From: Betaproteobacteria bacterium
GTDB lineage: Bacteria; Pseudomonadota; Gammaproteobacteria; Burkholderiales; Rhodocyclaceae
NCBI GenBank assembly: GCA_016709965.1
Contig: JADJLT010000001.1
Coordinates: 1,006,001 to 1,070,000, forward strand
Length of the DNA stretch: 64,000 nucleotides
Reading direction: 5' to 3'
Positions 41,786 to 50,601 of this stretch are shown one piece after another (the stretch's first letter is position 1; each line of letters opens with the position of its first letter). The notes under the pieces were generated by a model. The model had not been told where the DNA came from, ran no database searches, and saw only the letters and a program-made list of their open reading frames with translations. A program made the translations under genes and the position numbers.

Positions 41786-43474
41786 CTATCGCAAGAGTTT
41801 CAGCAATAAAATCAGGTTGACCGCGATGGATACTGCAGCAACGCCTTTCCAGAATTGAAGCGGATTGCGCTGGATCAATGGCTGCCGACTGGGCGCCGCA
41901 ATTGGCCGAGTGGCGCCACGCTCCAGCGCCAGCACAAATTCCTCGGCAGTCTCGAAACAATCCTTGGCCTCGCGGGCCACTGCCTTGAGAAGAATATTCT
42001 CCAGCCAGCCGGGAATTTCGGGCCGCCAGCGCGTCGGGCGAGCCGGCTCTCCAAACCTCGGGGTCTGGAAGGGTTCGATCTCACCGTAGGGATACTTGCG
42101 GGTCAGCAGATGATAGAGCGTCACACCGGCAGCGTACAGATCGTAACCCTGCTGCGGCTCGGGATTGTCAAACAACTCGGGTGCCATATAGGAGGGCGTA
42201 CCCGCCTGACCGATCGGATCATCCGGCTTGCGTTCGGCCAGACTGATCGCAACCCCCAGATCAAGGACGCGCAGCACCCCATCGTTGCCGAGGTGGATAT
42301 TGTCGGTCTTGATGTCGCGATGCACGATATCCAGTCGATGCAGTGCGGCAATCGCCTTGAGCAAGGCAATACCCAGCCGCACGACTTCGCCCACCGGAAA
42401 ATGCTGGTCTGCATCCAGTCGCGCTTGCAGTGTCGCACCGGCATGCCAGGTCATCAGGTAATACAAACAACTGCGCTGCTCGCTGGGGACCACCTGCGGG
42501 AAAAATGGCGAAACAACACGCCTGGCCCGCCACTCCTCCATCAGCAGCGCAGCAATGGCACTCGGGTCGCTCTCCATGGCCGGCTGCAGGGTTTTCAATA
42601 CCAGTTGCTGGTTGTTGCGCGGATTTCGCACGCGATAGAGCAGCGTTTCGCGCGCATCATGCAGCACTTCTTCGACAATCATCTCGTCAAGCTCATGGCC
42701 GACTTTAAGACGATGCGGCAGGGGCAGATTGGCCGCCACCTCGAGACTGTCACGCAGGTTCGCCGATGGCAGCGCAAGGATATCGACGACCACGGCCGTT
42801 GCATTGTCATGACCACCGTGAGCCAGTGCCAGACTGGTCAACGCGGCCGCAGCGCCCTGCGGCTCCGGATGATCCAGCAATATCTCGGTCATCAGCACAT
42901 CTGGCAGAACACCCCACACCCCATCCGAAACAAGCAGAAAGCGATCATTGAGCGCCAGCTCGCCATCGGAAAAGTCGAGCAGCACGCGCGGATCAAGGCC
43001 GATCGCGCGCGACAGCACGTTATTCAGTTCCGGATGCTCCCAGATATGATCGACCGTCATTTGCTGCAACGTGCCACCTTGCAGGCGATAAATGCGGCTA
43101 TCGCCAATATGCGCCGTATAGAAGCGGCGACCGCGCAAGACCAGCACCGATAGCGTGGTCGCCATGCCGGCCAGTTCGCTGTTGCGGCTGCCTTCGGCAA
43201 TCACCCAGCGATTGAGTGCCGTTGTCACTGTCTCGATCGCGCGTGGCACACCCCAGGTGTCCGGCGTAGCGAAATAATCCGAGAGGAGCCCACGCACCGT
43301 ATATTCGGAAGCCTCCCGACCGCCCTTGTGGCCGCCGATGCCGTCGGCCACCGCGGCGATCACCCCCTTGTTTTCGAGGTCCTGGCCATCGGGCGTGGCA
43401 ACACCGCAATAATCTTCATTACGCTCGCGCGGCCCGGTCAGCGACGCGTAGCCGAGATCAATATTCAGGGGCAT
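41786..43474 (-). CDS. Fused PP2C phosphatase - Ser/Thr kinase, membrane-anchored (copy 1)
   Basis: A 562-residue fusion. Residues about 5-235 are a PP2C phosphatase with all metal-binding motifs (ERNEDYCG, VADGIGGHKGG, GDSRIYRL, DNATAVVVD). Residues about 255-520 are a Hanks-type kinase: lysine in QLVLKTLQ, catalytic loop HRDIKTDNI, then DLG in place of DFG and the activation-to-APE segment TPSYMAPELFD. The glycine-rich loop is poor (VLHDARETLLYRV). The C-terminus ends in one membrane helix (VAAVSIAVNLILLLKLL) with the enzyme domains in the cytoplasm. The start at 43474 gives MPLNIDLGYASLTGPRERNE. It follows the narK-type gene after a strong hairpin. Confidence 0.9.
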   Translation of the reverse strand: MPLNIDLGYASLTGPRERNEDYCGVATPDGQDLENKGVIAAVADGIGGHKGGREASEYTVRGLLSDYFATPDTWGVPRAIETVTTALNRWVIAEGSRNSELAGMATTLSVLVLRGRRFYTAHIGDSRIYRLQGGTLQQMTVDHIWEHPELNNVLSRAIGLDPRVLLDFSDGELALNDRFLLVSDGVWGVLPDVLMTEILLDHPEPQGAAAALTSLALAHGGHDNATAVVVDILALPSANLRDSLEVAANLPLPHRLKVGHELDEMIVEEVLHDARETLLYRVRNPRNNQQLVLKTLQPAMESDPSAIAALLMEEWRARRVVSPFFPQVVPSEQRSCLYYLMTWHAGATLQARLDADQHFPVGEVVRLGIALLKAIAALHRLDIVHRDIKTDNIHLGNDGVLRVLDLGVAISLAERKPDDPIGQAGTPSYMAPELFDNPEPQQGYDLYAAGVTLYHLLTRKYPYGEIEPFQTPRFGEPARPTRWRPEIPGWLENILLKAVAREAKDCFETAEEFVLALERGATRPIAAPSRQPLIQRNPLQFWKGVAAVSIAVNLILLLKLLR

Positions 43475-43487
43475 GGCAATTCCAAAT

Positions 43488-43522
43488 GAAAAAGGCGGGT
43501 TAGCCTGCAAGGCCACCCGCCT
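43488..43522 (-). terminator. Intercistronic hairpin before kinase-phosphatase copy 1
   Basis: On the minus strand AGGCGGGT-N14-ACCCGCCT followed by TTTTC, located between the narK-type stop and the kinase start. It looks like a partial terminator or attenuator. Confidence 0.7.
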
Positions 43523-43545
43523 GAACTGACTGGATTAACTGTACG

Positions 43546-44760
43546 TCAGATCTTGGCAGCCGTCAGGTGGCTGGCACCCCACGTCGTACGCCAGCGAGTC
43601 TTGACACCAGTCAGGCCAACCAGTGCCAACACGGCAAGGGCGGCAAAGATCAGGAAGCCGGACTGGTAGGTTCCGGTCAATTGCTTGGAGTAACCCAGGC
43701 TGGAAGCCAGGTAGAAGCCGCCGACACCACCGGCCATGCCGACCAAGCCAGTCATGACGCCAATTTCCTTCTTGAAGCGCTGCGGTACCAACTGGAAGAC
43801 AGCACCGTTACCCATCCCCAAGGCCAGCATGGCGCCAACAAAGGCAGCCAGGGCCATCCAGGCTTCCGGCAGACCGAAGCTGACCATCGCAAGGAAGAAT
43901 GCAGCGAAGACATACATCACGGACAGCGACTTGACACCGCCGATACGGTCAGCAACGTTGCCGCCGATCGGGCGAACCAGCGAACCGGCAAATACACAGC
44001 CTGCGGTGAAGAAACCTGCCATCTTCGGATCAAGGCCATACTGGGTGTTGAAATAGATCACCAGTGAAGAAGCCAGGCCAACAAAACCACCGAAGGTCAC
44101 CGAGTAGAAGAACATGAACCACCAGGCATCACGATCCTTGAGCACTTTCATGTATTCGGCAAAAGTCTTCGGCGGCGGCGCATCCGGCGCATCCTTGGCC
44201 ATGAAGATGAAGGCAATCAGGACAATGATCAGCGGAATCAGCACGATACCGAACACATTGACCCAGCCGAAAGCGGCAGCCAGACCCGGCGCAAACAAGG
44301 CGGCGAGCGCTGTGCCCGAGTTTCCGGCACCGGCAATACCCATCGCTGTGCCCTGATGCTCGGCCGGATACCAGCGTGAGGCCAACGGCAGCGCGGCAGC
44401 AAAGGAAGCGCCTGCAACACCGAGGAAGAGGCCGAGGATCAGCACTTCAGCGTAGGAATGCACACCGACCTGCCAGGCGTAAGTCATGGCAGCGATGACA
44501 ACGACCTGACCGATGATTGCCGCTTTTTTCGGCGATAGGCGATCAACCAGGATGCCCATGACAATGCGCAGCAGCGCACCAGCCAGCACCGGCGTGGCGA
44601 CCATCATGCCCTTTTCGGCATGAGACAGCCCCAGTTCCTTGGCAATGCTGATGCCCAGGGGGCCGAGCAGAACCCAGACCATGAAGGCGAGATCGAAGTA
44701 GAGAAAAGCCGCGAGCAGCGTTGGCGTATGACCCGCCTGCAAAAATGATTTCTTGTCCAT
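43546..44760 (-). CDS. Nitrate/nitrite MFS transporter (NarK/NasA family)
   Basis: A 404-residue, 12-helix protein beginning MDKKSFLQAGHTPTLLAAFL. The nitrate signature GVAGASFAAALPLASRWYPAEHQGTAMGIA with GAGNSGTALAALFAPG and the second signature region GNGAVFQLVPQRFKKEIGVMTGLVGMAGGVGGF are clear, with the substrate arginines in segments 2 and 8. The frame is open to 44907, but 44760 gives the usual N-terminus. A sigma-54 promoter lies 123 bp upstream. It offers a second nitrate uptake route beside NrtABC. Confidence 0.93.
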   Translation of the reverse strand: MDKKSFLQAGHTPTLLAAFLYFDLAFMVWVLLGPLGISIAKELGLSHAEKGMMVATPVLAGALLRIVMGILVDRLSPKKAAIIGQVVVIAAMTYAWQVGVHSYAEVLILGLFLGVAGASFAAALPLASRWYPAEHQGTAMGIAGAGNSGTALAALFAPGLAAAFGWVNVFGIVLIPLIIVLIAFIFMAKDAPDAPPPKTFAEYMKVLKDRDAWWFMFFYSVTFGGFVGLASSLVIYFNTQYGLDPKMAGFFTAGCVFAGSLVRPIGGNVADRIGGVKSLSVMYVFAAFFLAMVSFGLPEAWMALAAFVGAMLALGMGNGAVFQLVPQRFKKEIGVMTGLVGMAGGVGGFYLASSLGYSKQLTGTYQSGFLIFAALAVLALVGLTGVKTRWRTTWGASHLTAAKI

Positions 44761-44768
44761 TTTTAGTT

Positions 44769-44794
44769 TCTTTCCGGTAAACCGTGGGAACGGT
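44769..44794 (-). repeat. Dispersed repeat, copy 6 (degenerate)
   Basis: The minus strand reads CCGTTCCCACGGTTTACCGG then AAAGAAAC. It shares TTCCCACGGT--ACCGGAAA with copy 5. It lies in the leader of the narK-type gene, 8 bp before its ATG. Confidence 0.6.
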
Positions 44795-44882
44795 CGTTTA
44801 AGAGGATTGCTAACTTCAGCGCATGGCGTCGTCGCCATCTGCCCACCCTCATTGGCGGAAAATCGCTGTGATGACCTTACAT

Positions 44883-44898
44883 AGCAAGCTATGCGCCA
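44883..44898 (-). promoter_or_regulatory. Sigma-54 promoter of the narK-type gene
   Basis: TGGCGC-ATAGC-TTGCT on the minus strand; GG and GC doublets correctly spaced, one mismatch in the -24 box. Start about 44871. Confidence 0.7.
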
Positions 44899-44949
44899 GA
44901 AACACAACCGATTGATTTATAAGCACTATCAATTAAGCAAGCACAAAGC

Positions 44950-44966
44950 GTTGCACCAAAAAAGGG
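44950..44966 (+). promoter_or_regulatory. 17-bp motif shared with the nasA promoter (NtrC half-site-like)
   Basis: GTTGCACCAAAAAAGGG recurs exactly at 54655-54671 on the other strand. TGCACC matches one NtrC half-site. About 85 bp upstream of the predicted start. Confidence 0.5.
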
Positions 44967-45084
44967 CGCTAGCTATATTGCGGCGCAGCATTTTGGGATG
45001 CGCTTGGTGAAATTGGCTGAACAACAGATACGTCTTCCCAATAAATCAGGCGGCACGCATGAGTGGCCAATACTCAGAAGGCGC

Positions 45085-45130
45085 ATGATTTTTCATTTTT
45101 CGCCATTTTTTCCGGTTGACCGCAGCAATC
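45085..45130 (-). repeat. Dispersed 40-bp repeat, copy 7
   Basis: The minus strand reads GCTGCGGTCAACCGGAAAAA then ATGGCGAAAAATGAAAAAT. It starts 34 bp after the stop of kinase-phosphatase copy 2 and is on its strand. Confidence 0.88.
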
Positions 45131-45163
45131 AACTTTTGCCCCGGAGAAAGCCTCTCCGGCACC

Positions 45164-46894
45164 TCATCGGAAGCGCGCGACGCTCAACGCAATCACCACC
45201 AACATCAATACAAACGAAACGCTCTTCCAGAAGATCACCGGGTTGCGCTCAATGAGCGGTGGGCGGGTTTTGTTCAAAAACTCGTTGTTCGGGTGATGGA
45301 GGTCATAGACGAACTCCGATAATTCTTCGTAACGTTCGAAAGGATTCGGTTCGACGGCTTTTCGGATGGCATCGTCGACCCAGGCCGGAATCTCGCGCTC
45401 TTCGTTCAGCACCGTTTTGTAGGTGAGTTTTTTCTGAGCCGCCTTGGTGCGCGCCCGGGCGACCTCGGCGCCATAGGGCAATTTGCCCGAGAGCATCTGG
45501 TAGGCGATGACGCCGAGCGAGAAAATATCGGAACGTGACGAGCCGTTTTCGCCGAGAAAGTATTCCGGCGCAGCATAGGCGGCCGAGCCGAGCAGGTTGA
45601 TCTGCTCGATGGGCGTGGCGATTTCCATGATGCCGGCGACGCGGGTGGCGCCGAAATCGAGAATCTTCACGGTGCCGGTACCGTCGATCATGATGTTGTC
45701 CGGTTTTAAGTCCTGATGCACCATTTCGAGGCGGTGAAAAGCCTGCAGGCCCTTGGCGATCTGTTCGATGATGCCGCGTACGGCAGGCAGGTCGGGCTTC
45801 GGGTTATCAATCATCCATTGAGCCAGCGTCTGGCCCTCGATGTATTCGGTCACCACGTAAATGAAATTTCGCTTGCGCGTTTGCGAGCACGGCTTGAGGA
45901 CATGCGGGCTATTGATGCGCTTGGCGATCCACTCCTCCATCAGGAAGCGTTCAAGAAAGGCGGTGTTGTCGGCCTGATCCACCGATGGTGTTTTGATGAC
46001 GACACGCTCACCACTGTCGCCATCCACGGCGAGATAAATATGGCTGCGTGCACTACCCTTTATTTCGCGCACGATCTGATAGCCGTCGAAGGTCATCCGG
46101 GCATCGAGCGGCGGCGGAAAAGGCAGCTCCGAGAGCTGCCGGTACATTTCGTTGGACTCCGGGCTGGGCAGTTCGTCGATACGGATGATCTGTGCCGTCA
46201 GGTTGTCGCCACTGCCCCGACGATAAGCTTCGTCAACGATCTCCCGAGCCGCCTGGTCGAGCTGGTCAGTGCAGCGATTGACGGCTTCTGAAACGAAGGC
46301 CCCGTCTGTAAATTCGTAGACACCGTCGGTCGCCAGCAGAAAGACGTCGCCAATGGTGAGCGGAATGGGCAGATAGTCCACTTCAAGCTTGCGGTCCATG
46401 CCCATGGCGCGCGCCAGATAGCTCTGTACCGAAGAAACCCGAACCCGGTGGTCCTCCGTGAGCTGTTCGAGCGCCCCGCCCTTCAGGCGATAGATGCGGG
46501 CATCGCCGACATGGAAGAGATGCGCGGTGGTCGATTTGATGACCATCCCGCTAAAGGTACACACATAACCACGCTCGCGATCATAGCGATGCTGGCTTTG
46601 CTGGGTCTGCGAATGCAGCCATGAATTGGTGGCGACGAGCACATGCTCGGCCGATGTTTTAACGGACCAAGCATCGGATGTGCAATAGTAATCCTCAAGC
46701 AGAGCCAGCACGGCAGCCTGGGCTGCCTCCTGGCTGACCGCGCTGCTGCTGATGCCATCGGCCAGCGCAATGGCGATGCCCTTGCCGCTGAGTTGCGGCT
46801 CTCTGGGAATGCAGATGCCGTGAAAGTCTTGATTGGCTTCCTTGCGGCCTTTGTCCGAATATTGCCCGGCGGAAACTCTGAGTTGTTGCGTCAT
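45164..46894 (-). CDS. Fused PP2C phosphatase - Ser/Thr kinase, membrane-anchored (copy 2)
   Basis: A 576-residue paralogue of the protein at 41.8 kb. The phosphatase half (about 5-240) has KEANQDFHG, ALADGISSSAVS, GDARIYRL and DNLTAQII. The kinase half (about 262-530) has lysine in RVVIKTPS, catalytic loop HQDLKPDNI (HQD instead of HRD), intact DFG in ILDFGATRV and SAAYAAPEYF. The glycine loop is again weak (REIKGSARSHIYL). A single C-terminal helix (VSFVLMLVVIALSVARF) anchors it, preceded by PPLIERNPVIFWKSV, a linker shared with copy 1. It follows the FNT channel gene after a hairpin. Confidence 0.9.
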   Translation of the reverse strand: MTQQLRVSAGQYSDKGRKEANQDFHGICIPREPQLSGKGIAIALADGISSSAVSQEAAQAAVLALLEDYYCTSDAWSVKTSAEHVLVATNSWLHSQTQQSQHRYDRERGYVCTFSGMVIKSTTAHLFHVGDARIYRLKGGALEQLTEDHRVRVSSVQSYLARAMGMDRKLEVDYLPIPLTIGDVFLLATDGVYEFTDGAFVSEAVNRCTDQLDQAAREIVDEAYRRGSGDNLTAQIIRIDELPSPESNEMYRQLSELPFPPPLDARMTFDGYQIVREIKGSARSHIYLAVDGDSGERVVIKTPSVDQADNTAFLERFLMEEWIAKRINSPHVLKPCSQTRKRNFIYVVTEYIEGQTLAQWMIDNPKPDLPAVRGIIEQIAKGLQAFHRLEMVHQDLKPDNIMIDGTGTVKILDFGATRVAGIMEIATPIEQINLLGSAAYAAPEYFLGENGSSRSDIFSLGVIAYQMLSGKLPYGAEVARARTKAAQKKLTYKTVLNEEREIPAWVDDAIRKAVEPNPFERYEELSEFVYDLHHPNNEFLNKTRPPLIERNPVIFWKSVSFVLMLVVIALSVARFR

Positions 46895-46914
46895 TGCAGA
46901 TCAGCACCATCCAA

Positions 46915-46949
46915 TGAAAAAAGCCCCTGCCATCAAGGCCAGAGGCTTT
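46915..46949 (-). terminator. Intercistronic hairpin before kinase-phosphatase copy 2
   Basis: On the minus strand AAAGCCTCTGGCC-TTGA-TGGCAGGGGCTTTTTTC: a stem of at least 7 bp and a T tract between the FNT gene and the kinase gene. Equivalent in place to 43488-43522. Confidence 0.75.
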
Positions 46950-46967
46950 CAATTTACACCGTAGAGA

Positions 46968-47780
46968 TCAAGCGGCGACGCGCTTCGGTGCGGTGCGAAC
47001 GTGGGTGGAGTACAGGGTCAGACCAACGAAGGCCAAACCACCGACCAGATTGCCAAGCACTGTCGGAATCTCGTTCCAGATCAGGTAGTCGTAGATCGAG
47101 AAGTTGCCACCCAGCATCAGGCCCGATGGGAAGAGGAACATGTTCACGATGGAGTGCTCGAAGCCCATGTAGAAGAAGAGCATGATCGGCATCCACATCG
47201 CGACCACTTTTCCGGTCACGCTGGTGGAGACCATGGCACCGACAACACCAGTGGACACCATCCAGTTGCAGAGCACACCGCGAATGAACAGGGTCAGCAT
47301 GCCGGCAGCACCGTGGGCAGCGTAACCCACTGTACGACCTTCACCAATGTGGCCAATGGCCTCGCCAACCTTGTTGGGCGGGGTATCAAAACCGAAGGTG
47401 AAGATGACAGCCATCATCACCGCTACCGTGAATGCACCGGCAAAATTGCCGACGAAAACCAGCCCCCAGTTGCGCAGCACACCACCGAGTGTGACACCCG
47501 GACGCTTGTCGATCAGAGCCAGCGGCGCCAGTGTAAAAACACCGGTCAGCAAGTCGAATCCAAGCAGATACAGCATGCAGAAACCCACCGGAAAAAGGAC
47601 AGCACCGGCCAGCGGCTGGCCGGTCTGCACATTGATGGTGACGGCGAATGCTGCAGCCAGTGCCAGGATGGCACCTGCCATGTAGGCGCGGATCAGTGTG
47701 TCACGGTTGGACATGAAGACTTTTGATTCGCCTGCATCAATCATCTTCGTTACAAACTCAGCTGGAGCTAGGTAGGCCAT
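46968..47780 (-). CDS. Formate/nitrite-family channel (NirC-like)
   Basis: A 270-residue FNT-family pentameric channel subunit with six hydrophobic segments: AYMAGAILALAAAFAVTINV, LYLLGFDLLTGVFTL, NWGLVFVGNFAGAFTVAVMM, and the later GVLCNWMVSTGV and GFEHSIVNMFLFPSGLML, holding the conserved pore histidine in GFEHSIVNM. Its place right after nirD suggests nitrite transport (NirC). It can equally pass formate by family, but context favours nitrite. Confidence 0.9.
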   Translation of the reverse strand: MAYLAPAEFVTKMIDAGESKVFMSNRDTLIRAYMAGAILALAAAFAVTINVQTGQPLAGAVLFPVGFCMLYLLGFDLLTGVFTLAPLALIDKRPGVTLGGVLRNWGLVFVGNFAGAFTVAVMMAVIFTFGFDTPPNKVGEAIGHIGEGRTVGYAAHGAAGMLTLFIRGVLCNWMVSTGVVGAMVSTSVTGKVVAMWMPIMLFFYMGFEHSIVNMFLFPSGLMLGGNFSIYDYLIWNEIPTVLGNLVGGLAFVGLTLYSTHVRTAPKRVAA

Positions 47781-47821
47781 GCTATTTCCCCTTAATTAAA
47801 AATTTGTATGGGTCGTTTTTT

Positions 47822-48133
47822 TTAAACGGCGAGAAAAACACTGCCGTCTTCGACCTTCACTTCGAATTTGGTGCAGGAGCCAACATCCGGCGCCACCACA
47901 TGACCATCCTCCAGGCCAATGTTCCAGCCATGCAACGGACAGGTCACGCGCTTGCCATGGACGATGCCTTGTGACAACGGCCCGTTTTTGTGCGGGCACT
48001 TGTCGTGAATGGCAAATACTTCGTCATCCGAGGTGCGAAAGATGGCGATATCGCCGCCATTAGCTGGTTTGACCACTCGAGAGCCCAGTTGCGGAATGTC
48101 GTTCAACGGGCAAATCAGTTTCCAGTTACTCAT
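47822..48133 (-). CDS. nirD: Assimilatory nitrite reductase small subunit
   Basis: A 103-residue Rieske-type ferredoxin-like subunit beginning MSNWKLICPLNDIPQLGSRV. The cluster ligands are in CPHKNGPLSQG and CPLHGWNIGL (C-x-H ... C-x2-H). NirD partners NirB in NADH-dependent reduction of nitrite to ammonium in the cytoplasm. It follows nirB by 23 bp. Confidence 0.95.
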   Translation of the reverse strand: MSNWKLICPLNDIPQLGSRVVKPANGGDIAIFRTSDDEVFAIHDKCPHKNGPLSQGIVHGKRVTCPLHGWNIGLEDGHVVAPDVGSCTKFEVKVEDGSVFLAV

Positions 48134-48156
48134 TTTTTGTCCTTTTTTCTGAATGC

Positions 48157-50601
48157 TCAGGCTTCGACCATGATGGGGATGAACTGCTTGATGGCCTCCG
48201 GCTCACGCGAGGTCGCCCACGGATCCTTGGCGTCCTTCAGCGAGTCAAGCAACGCGGCGTAGAGCGCCTTGCGACCTTCTTCATCCTCAAGAATCTTGCC
48301 CTTGATGTAGTCCATGCCGACGCGTTCGAGGTAGTGGCAGGTACGCTCCAGATACCAGCCTTCAAGGCGATACAACTGCAGGAAGGCGCCGGAATACTCC
48401 ATGACATCTTCGTCTGAGGTCACTTTGCACAGGAACTGCGCGACTTCGGTCTTGATGCCACCGTTGCCGGCGATATAGATCTCGTAGCCGGAATCGACAC
48501 CGATGATGCCGACGTCCTTGATGCCGGCTTCGGCACAGTTGCGCGGGCAGCCGGAAACAGCGAGCTTGACCTTGTGCGGGGCATACATGTCGAACAGCAT
48601 CTTTTCCAGCTTGACACCCATGGACATGGCCAGCTGCGTACCAAAGCGGCAATGCTCGGCACCGACGCAGGTCTTAACAGTACGAATCGACTTGCCGTAG
48701 GCGTGGCCGGAAACCATGCCTGCGGCGTTGAGGTCGGCCCACATCGCCGGGAGATCTTCTTTCTTGACGCCGAGCAGGTCGATACGCTGACCGCCAGTCA
48801 CCTTGACGGTCGGCACGTTGTACTTCTCGGCGGCATCAGCAATGGCGCGCAATTCGTTCGGCGTGGTCAGACCACCCCACATGCGCGGCACGACGGAGTA
48901 AGTGCCATCTTTCTGGATGTTGGCGTGTGAACGCTCGTTGATGAAGCGCGATTGCGGATCATCTTTGGCTTCATGCGGCCAGGTCGAAATCAGGTAGTAG
49001 TTCACCGCCGGGCGACACTTGTCGCAACCGTTCGGCGTTTTCCACTCAAGGGCTTTGAAGACGGCTTCCTTGTTGGTCAGGTGCTGATTCAGGATGGCGT
49101 CACGGACCGCCTTGTGCGACTGCTCGGTGCAGCCGCAGACCGGCTTCTTGTCTGACGCTGCCGGGGTGTAGGCGCCGCCAATGGTCGAGGCGAGAATCTG
49201 CTCAACGAGGCCGGCACAGGAACCACAGGACGATGCTGCCTTGGTGTGCTTCTTGACCTCGTCCAACGTGAAGAGACCCTTGGCCTTGATAGCCTGGACG
49301 ATGACACCCTTGGTGATGCCGTTACAGCCGCAGACCTCGGCGCTGTCGGCCATTGATGCAGCCTTGTTGTTACCGGCATGGCCAACGTCACCAACCAGTG
49401 ACTGACCAAAGATCAATTGATCGCGGATGTCATGAATGTCGCGGCCATCCTTGAGCAGCTGGAAGTACCAAGGGCCATCGGCCGTGTCGCCGTACATGAC
49501 ACCGCCAACCAGCTTGTTGTCCTTGATGACCAGCTTCTTGTACACGCCACCGTAGGGATCGTTGAGGATGATTTCTTCAGTATCTTCACCGCCCATGTAA
49601 TTGCCGGCAGAGAACAGATCAATGCCAGTGACTTTCAGCTTGGTGGATGTTACGGAACCGGTATAGCGACCAATGCCGTAACCGGCCAGATGGTTGGCAG
49701 CAACCTTGGCCTGCTCGAACAGCGGCGCAACCAGACCGTAGACCGTACCACGATGGGTGACGCATTCGCCGACAGCGTAAACCTTCGGGTCGTAGGTCTG
49801 CATGGTGTCATTGACCACGACACCGCGATTGCAATAGATGCCTGACGCTTCAGCCAGCGCGTAGTTCGGGCGGATACCGGCGGCCATGACAACGAGGTCC
49901 GCCGGAATTTGCATGCCGTCCTTGAAGCGAATCGCGGCAACGCGGCCGGATTCGCCTTGAATCAATGCCTCGGTCTGCTTCTGCAACAGGAACTTGAGGC
50001 CTTTGTCTTCCAGTGACTTCTGCAGCATTCGAGCAGCAACTTCATCGAGCTGACGCTCGAGCAGCCACGGACCGATATGCACCACAGTGACATCCATGCC
50101 CCGCAGCTTGAGGCCGTTGGCCGCTTCCAGACCGAGCAGGCCGCCGCCGATGACCACCGCATGCTTGTGCAGGCGGGCGGCCTCGATCATCTCGTCGGTA
50201 TCCTTGATATCGCGATAACCGATGACGCCAGGCAGATCATTGCCGGGGATCGGCAGCATGAACGGGGTTGAGCCGGTAGCAATGAGCAAGCGGTCGTATT
50301 CTTCCTCCGTGCCATCTTCCGCGATGACCTTCCGATTGGTACGGTCGATCTTGGCAATTTGCTTGCCGGTATGCAGCTTGATGCCTTTTTCCTTGTACCA
50401 GTCCAGCTCGTTCAGGACGATTTCCTGAATGGTCATTTCGCCGGCAAGCACCGGAGAAAGCAGAATACGGTTGTAGTTCGGGTGCGGTTCGGCACCGAAA
50501 ATCGTAATGTCGTAATGATCAGGCTTGATCTTCAACAACTCTTCGACGGTGCGGACACCGGCCATGCCATTGCCGATCAGGACGAGACGGGGTTTGCTCA
50601 T
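48157..50601 (-). CDS. nirB: Assimilatory NADH nitrite reductase large subunit
   Basis: An 814-residue flavoprotein beginning MSKPRLVLIGNGMAGVRTVE. The order is an FAD/NADH oxidoreductase (VVIGGGLLGLEAANGL), two BFD-like [2Fe-2S] regions (CGCNGITKGVIVQAI with SCGSCAGLV; CGCTEQS with GCDKCRP) and the siroheme/[4Fe-4S] half (TCVGAEHCRFGTQLAM with CPRNCAEAGIKD). It reduces nitrite to ammonium with six electrons. The frame is open to 50667, but 50601 is the natural start. A sigma-54 promoter lies 113 bp upstream. Forms an operon with nirD and the FNT channel. Confidence 0.97.
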   Translation of the reverse strand: MSKPRLVLIGNGMAGVRTVEELLKIKPDHYDITIFGAEPHPNYNRILLSPVLAGEMTIQEIVLNELDWYKEKGIKLHTGKQIAKIDRTNRKVIAEDGTEEEYDRLLIATGSTPFMLPIPGNDLPGVIGYRDIKDTDEMIEAARLHKHAVVIGGGLLGLEAANGLKLRGMDVTVVHIGPWLLERQLDEVAARMLQKSLEDKGLKFLLQKQTEALIQGESGRVAAIRFKDGMQIPADLVVMAAGIRPNYALAEASGIYCNRGVVVNDTMQTYDPKVYAVGECVTHRGTVYGLVAPLFEQAKVAANHLAGYGIGRYTGSVTSTKLKVTGIDLFSAGNYMGGEDTEEIILNDPYGGVYKKLVIKDNKLVGGVMYGDTADGPWYFQLLKDGRDIHDIRDQLIFGQSLVGDVGHAGNNKAASMADSAEVCGCNGITKGVIVQAIKAKGLFTLDEVKKHTKAASSCGSCAGLVEQILASTIGGAYTPAASDKKPVCGCTEQSHKAVRDAILNQHLTNKEAVFKALEWKTPNGCDKCRPAVNYYLISTWPHEAKDDPQSRFINERSHANIQKDGTYSVVPRMWGGLTTPNELRAIADAAEKYNVPTVKVTGGQRIDLLGVKKEDLPAMWADLNAAGMVSGHAYGKSIRTVKTCVGAEHCRFGTQLAMSMGVKLEKMLFDMYAPHKVKLAVSGCPRNCAEAGIKDVGIIGVDSGYEIYIAGNGGIKTEVAQFLCKVTSDEDVMEYSGAFLQLYRLEGWYLERTCHYLERVGMDYIKGKILEDEEGRKALYAALLDSLKDAKDPWATSREPEAIKQFIPIMVEA

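Noticed and set aside
41805..41830. Further copy of the dispersed repeat (AGGTTGACCGCG)
   Set aside because: It encodes the VNLILL membrane helix of kinase-phosphatase 1, lacks the A-rich tail and the second C of the core.
41855..43153. 432-codon plus-strand frame opposite kinase-phosphatase copy 1
   Set aside because: Antisense shadow caused by high GC at third positions; the minus-strand protein has complete PP2C and kinase motifs.
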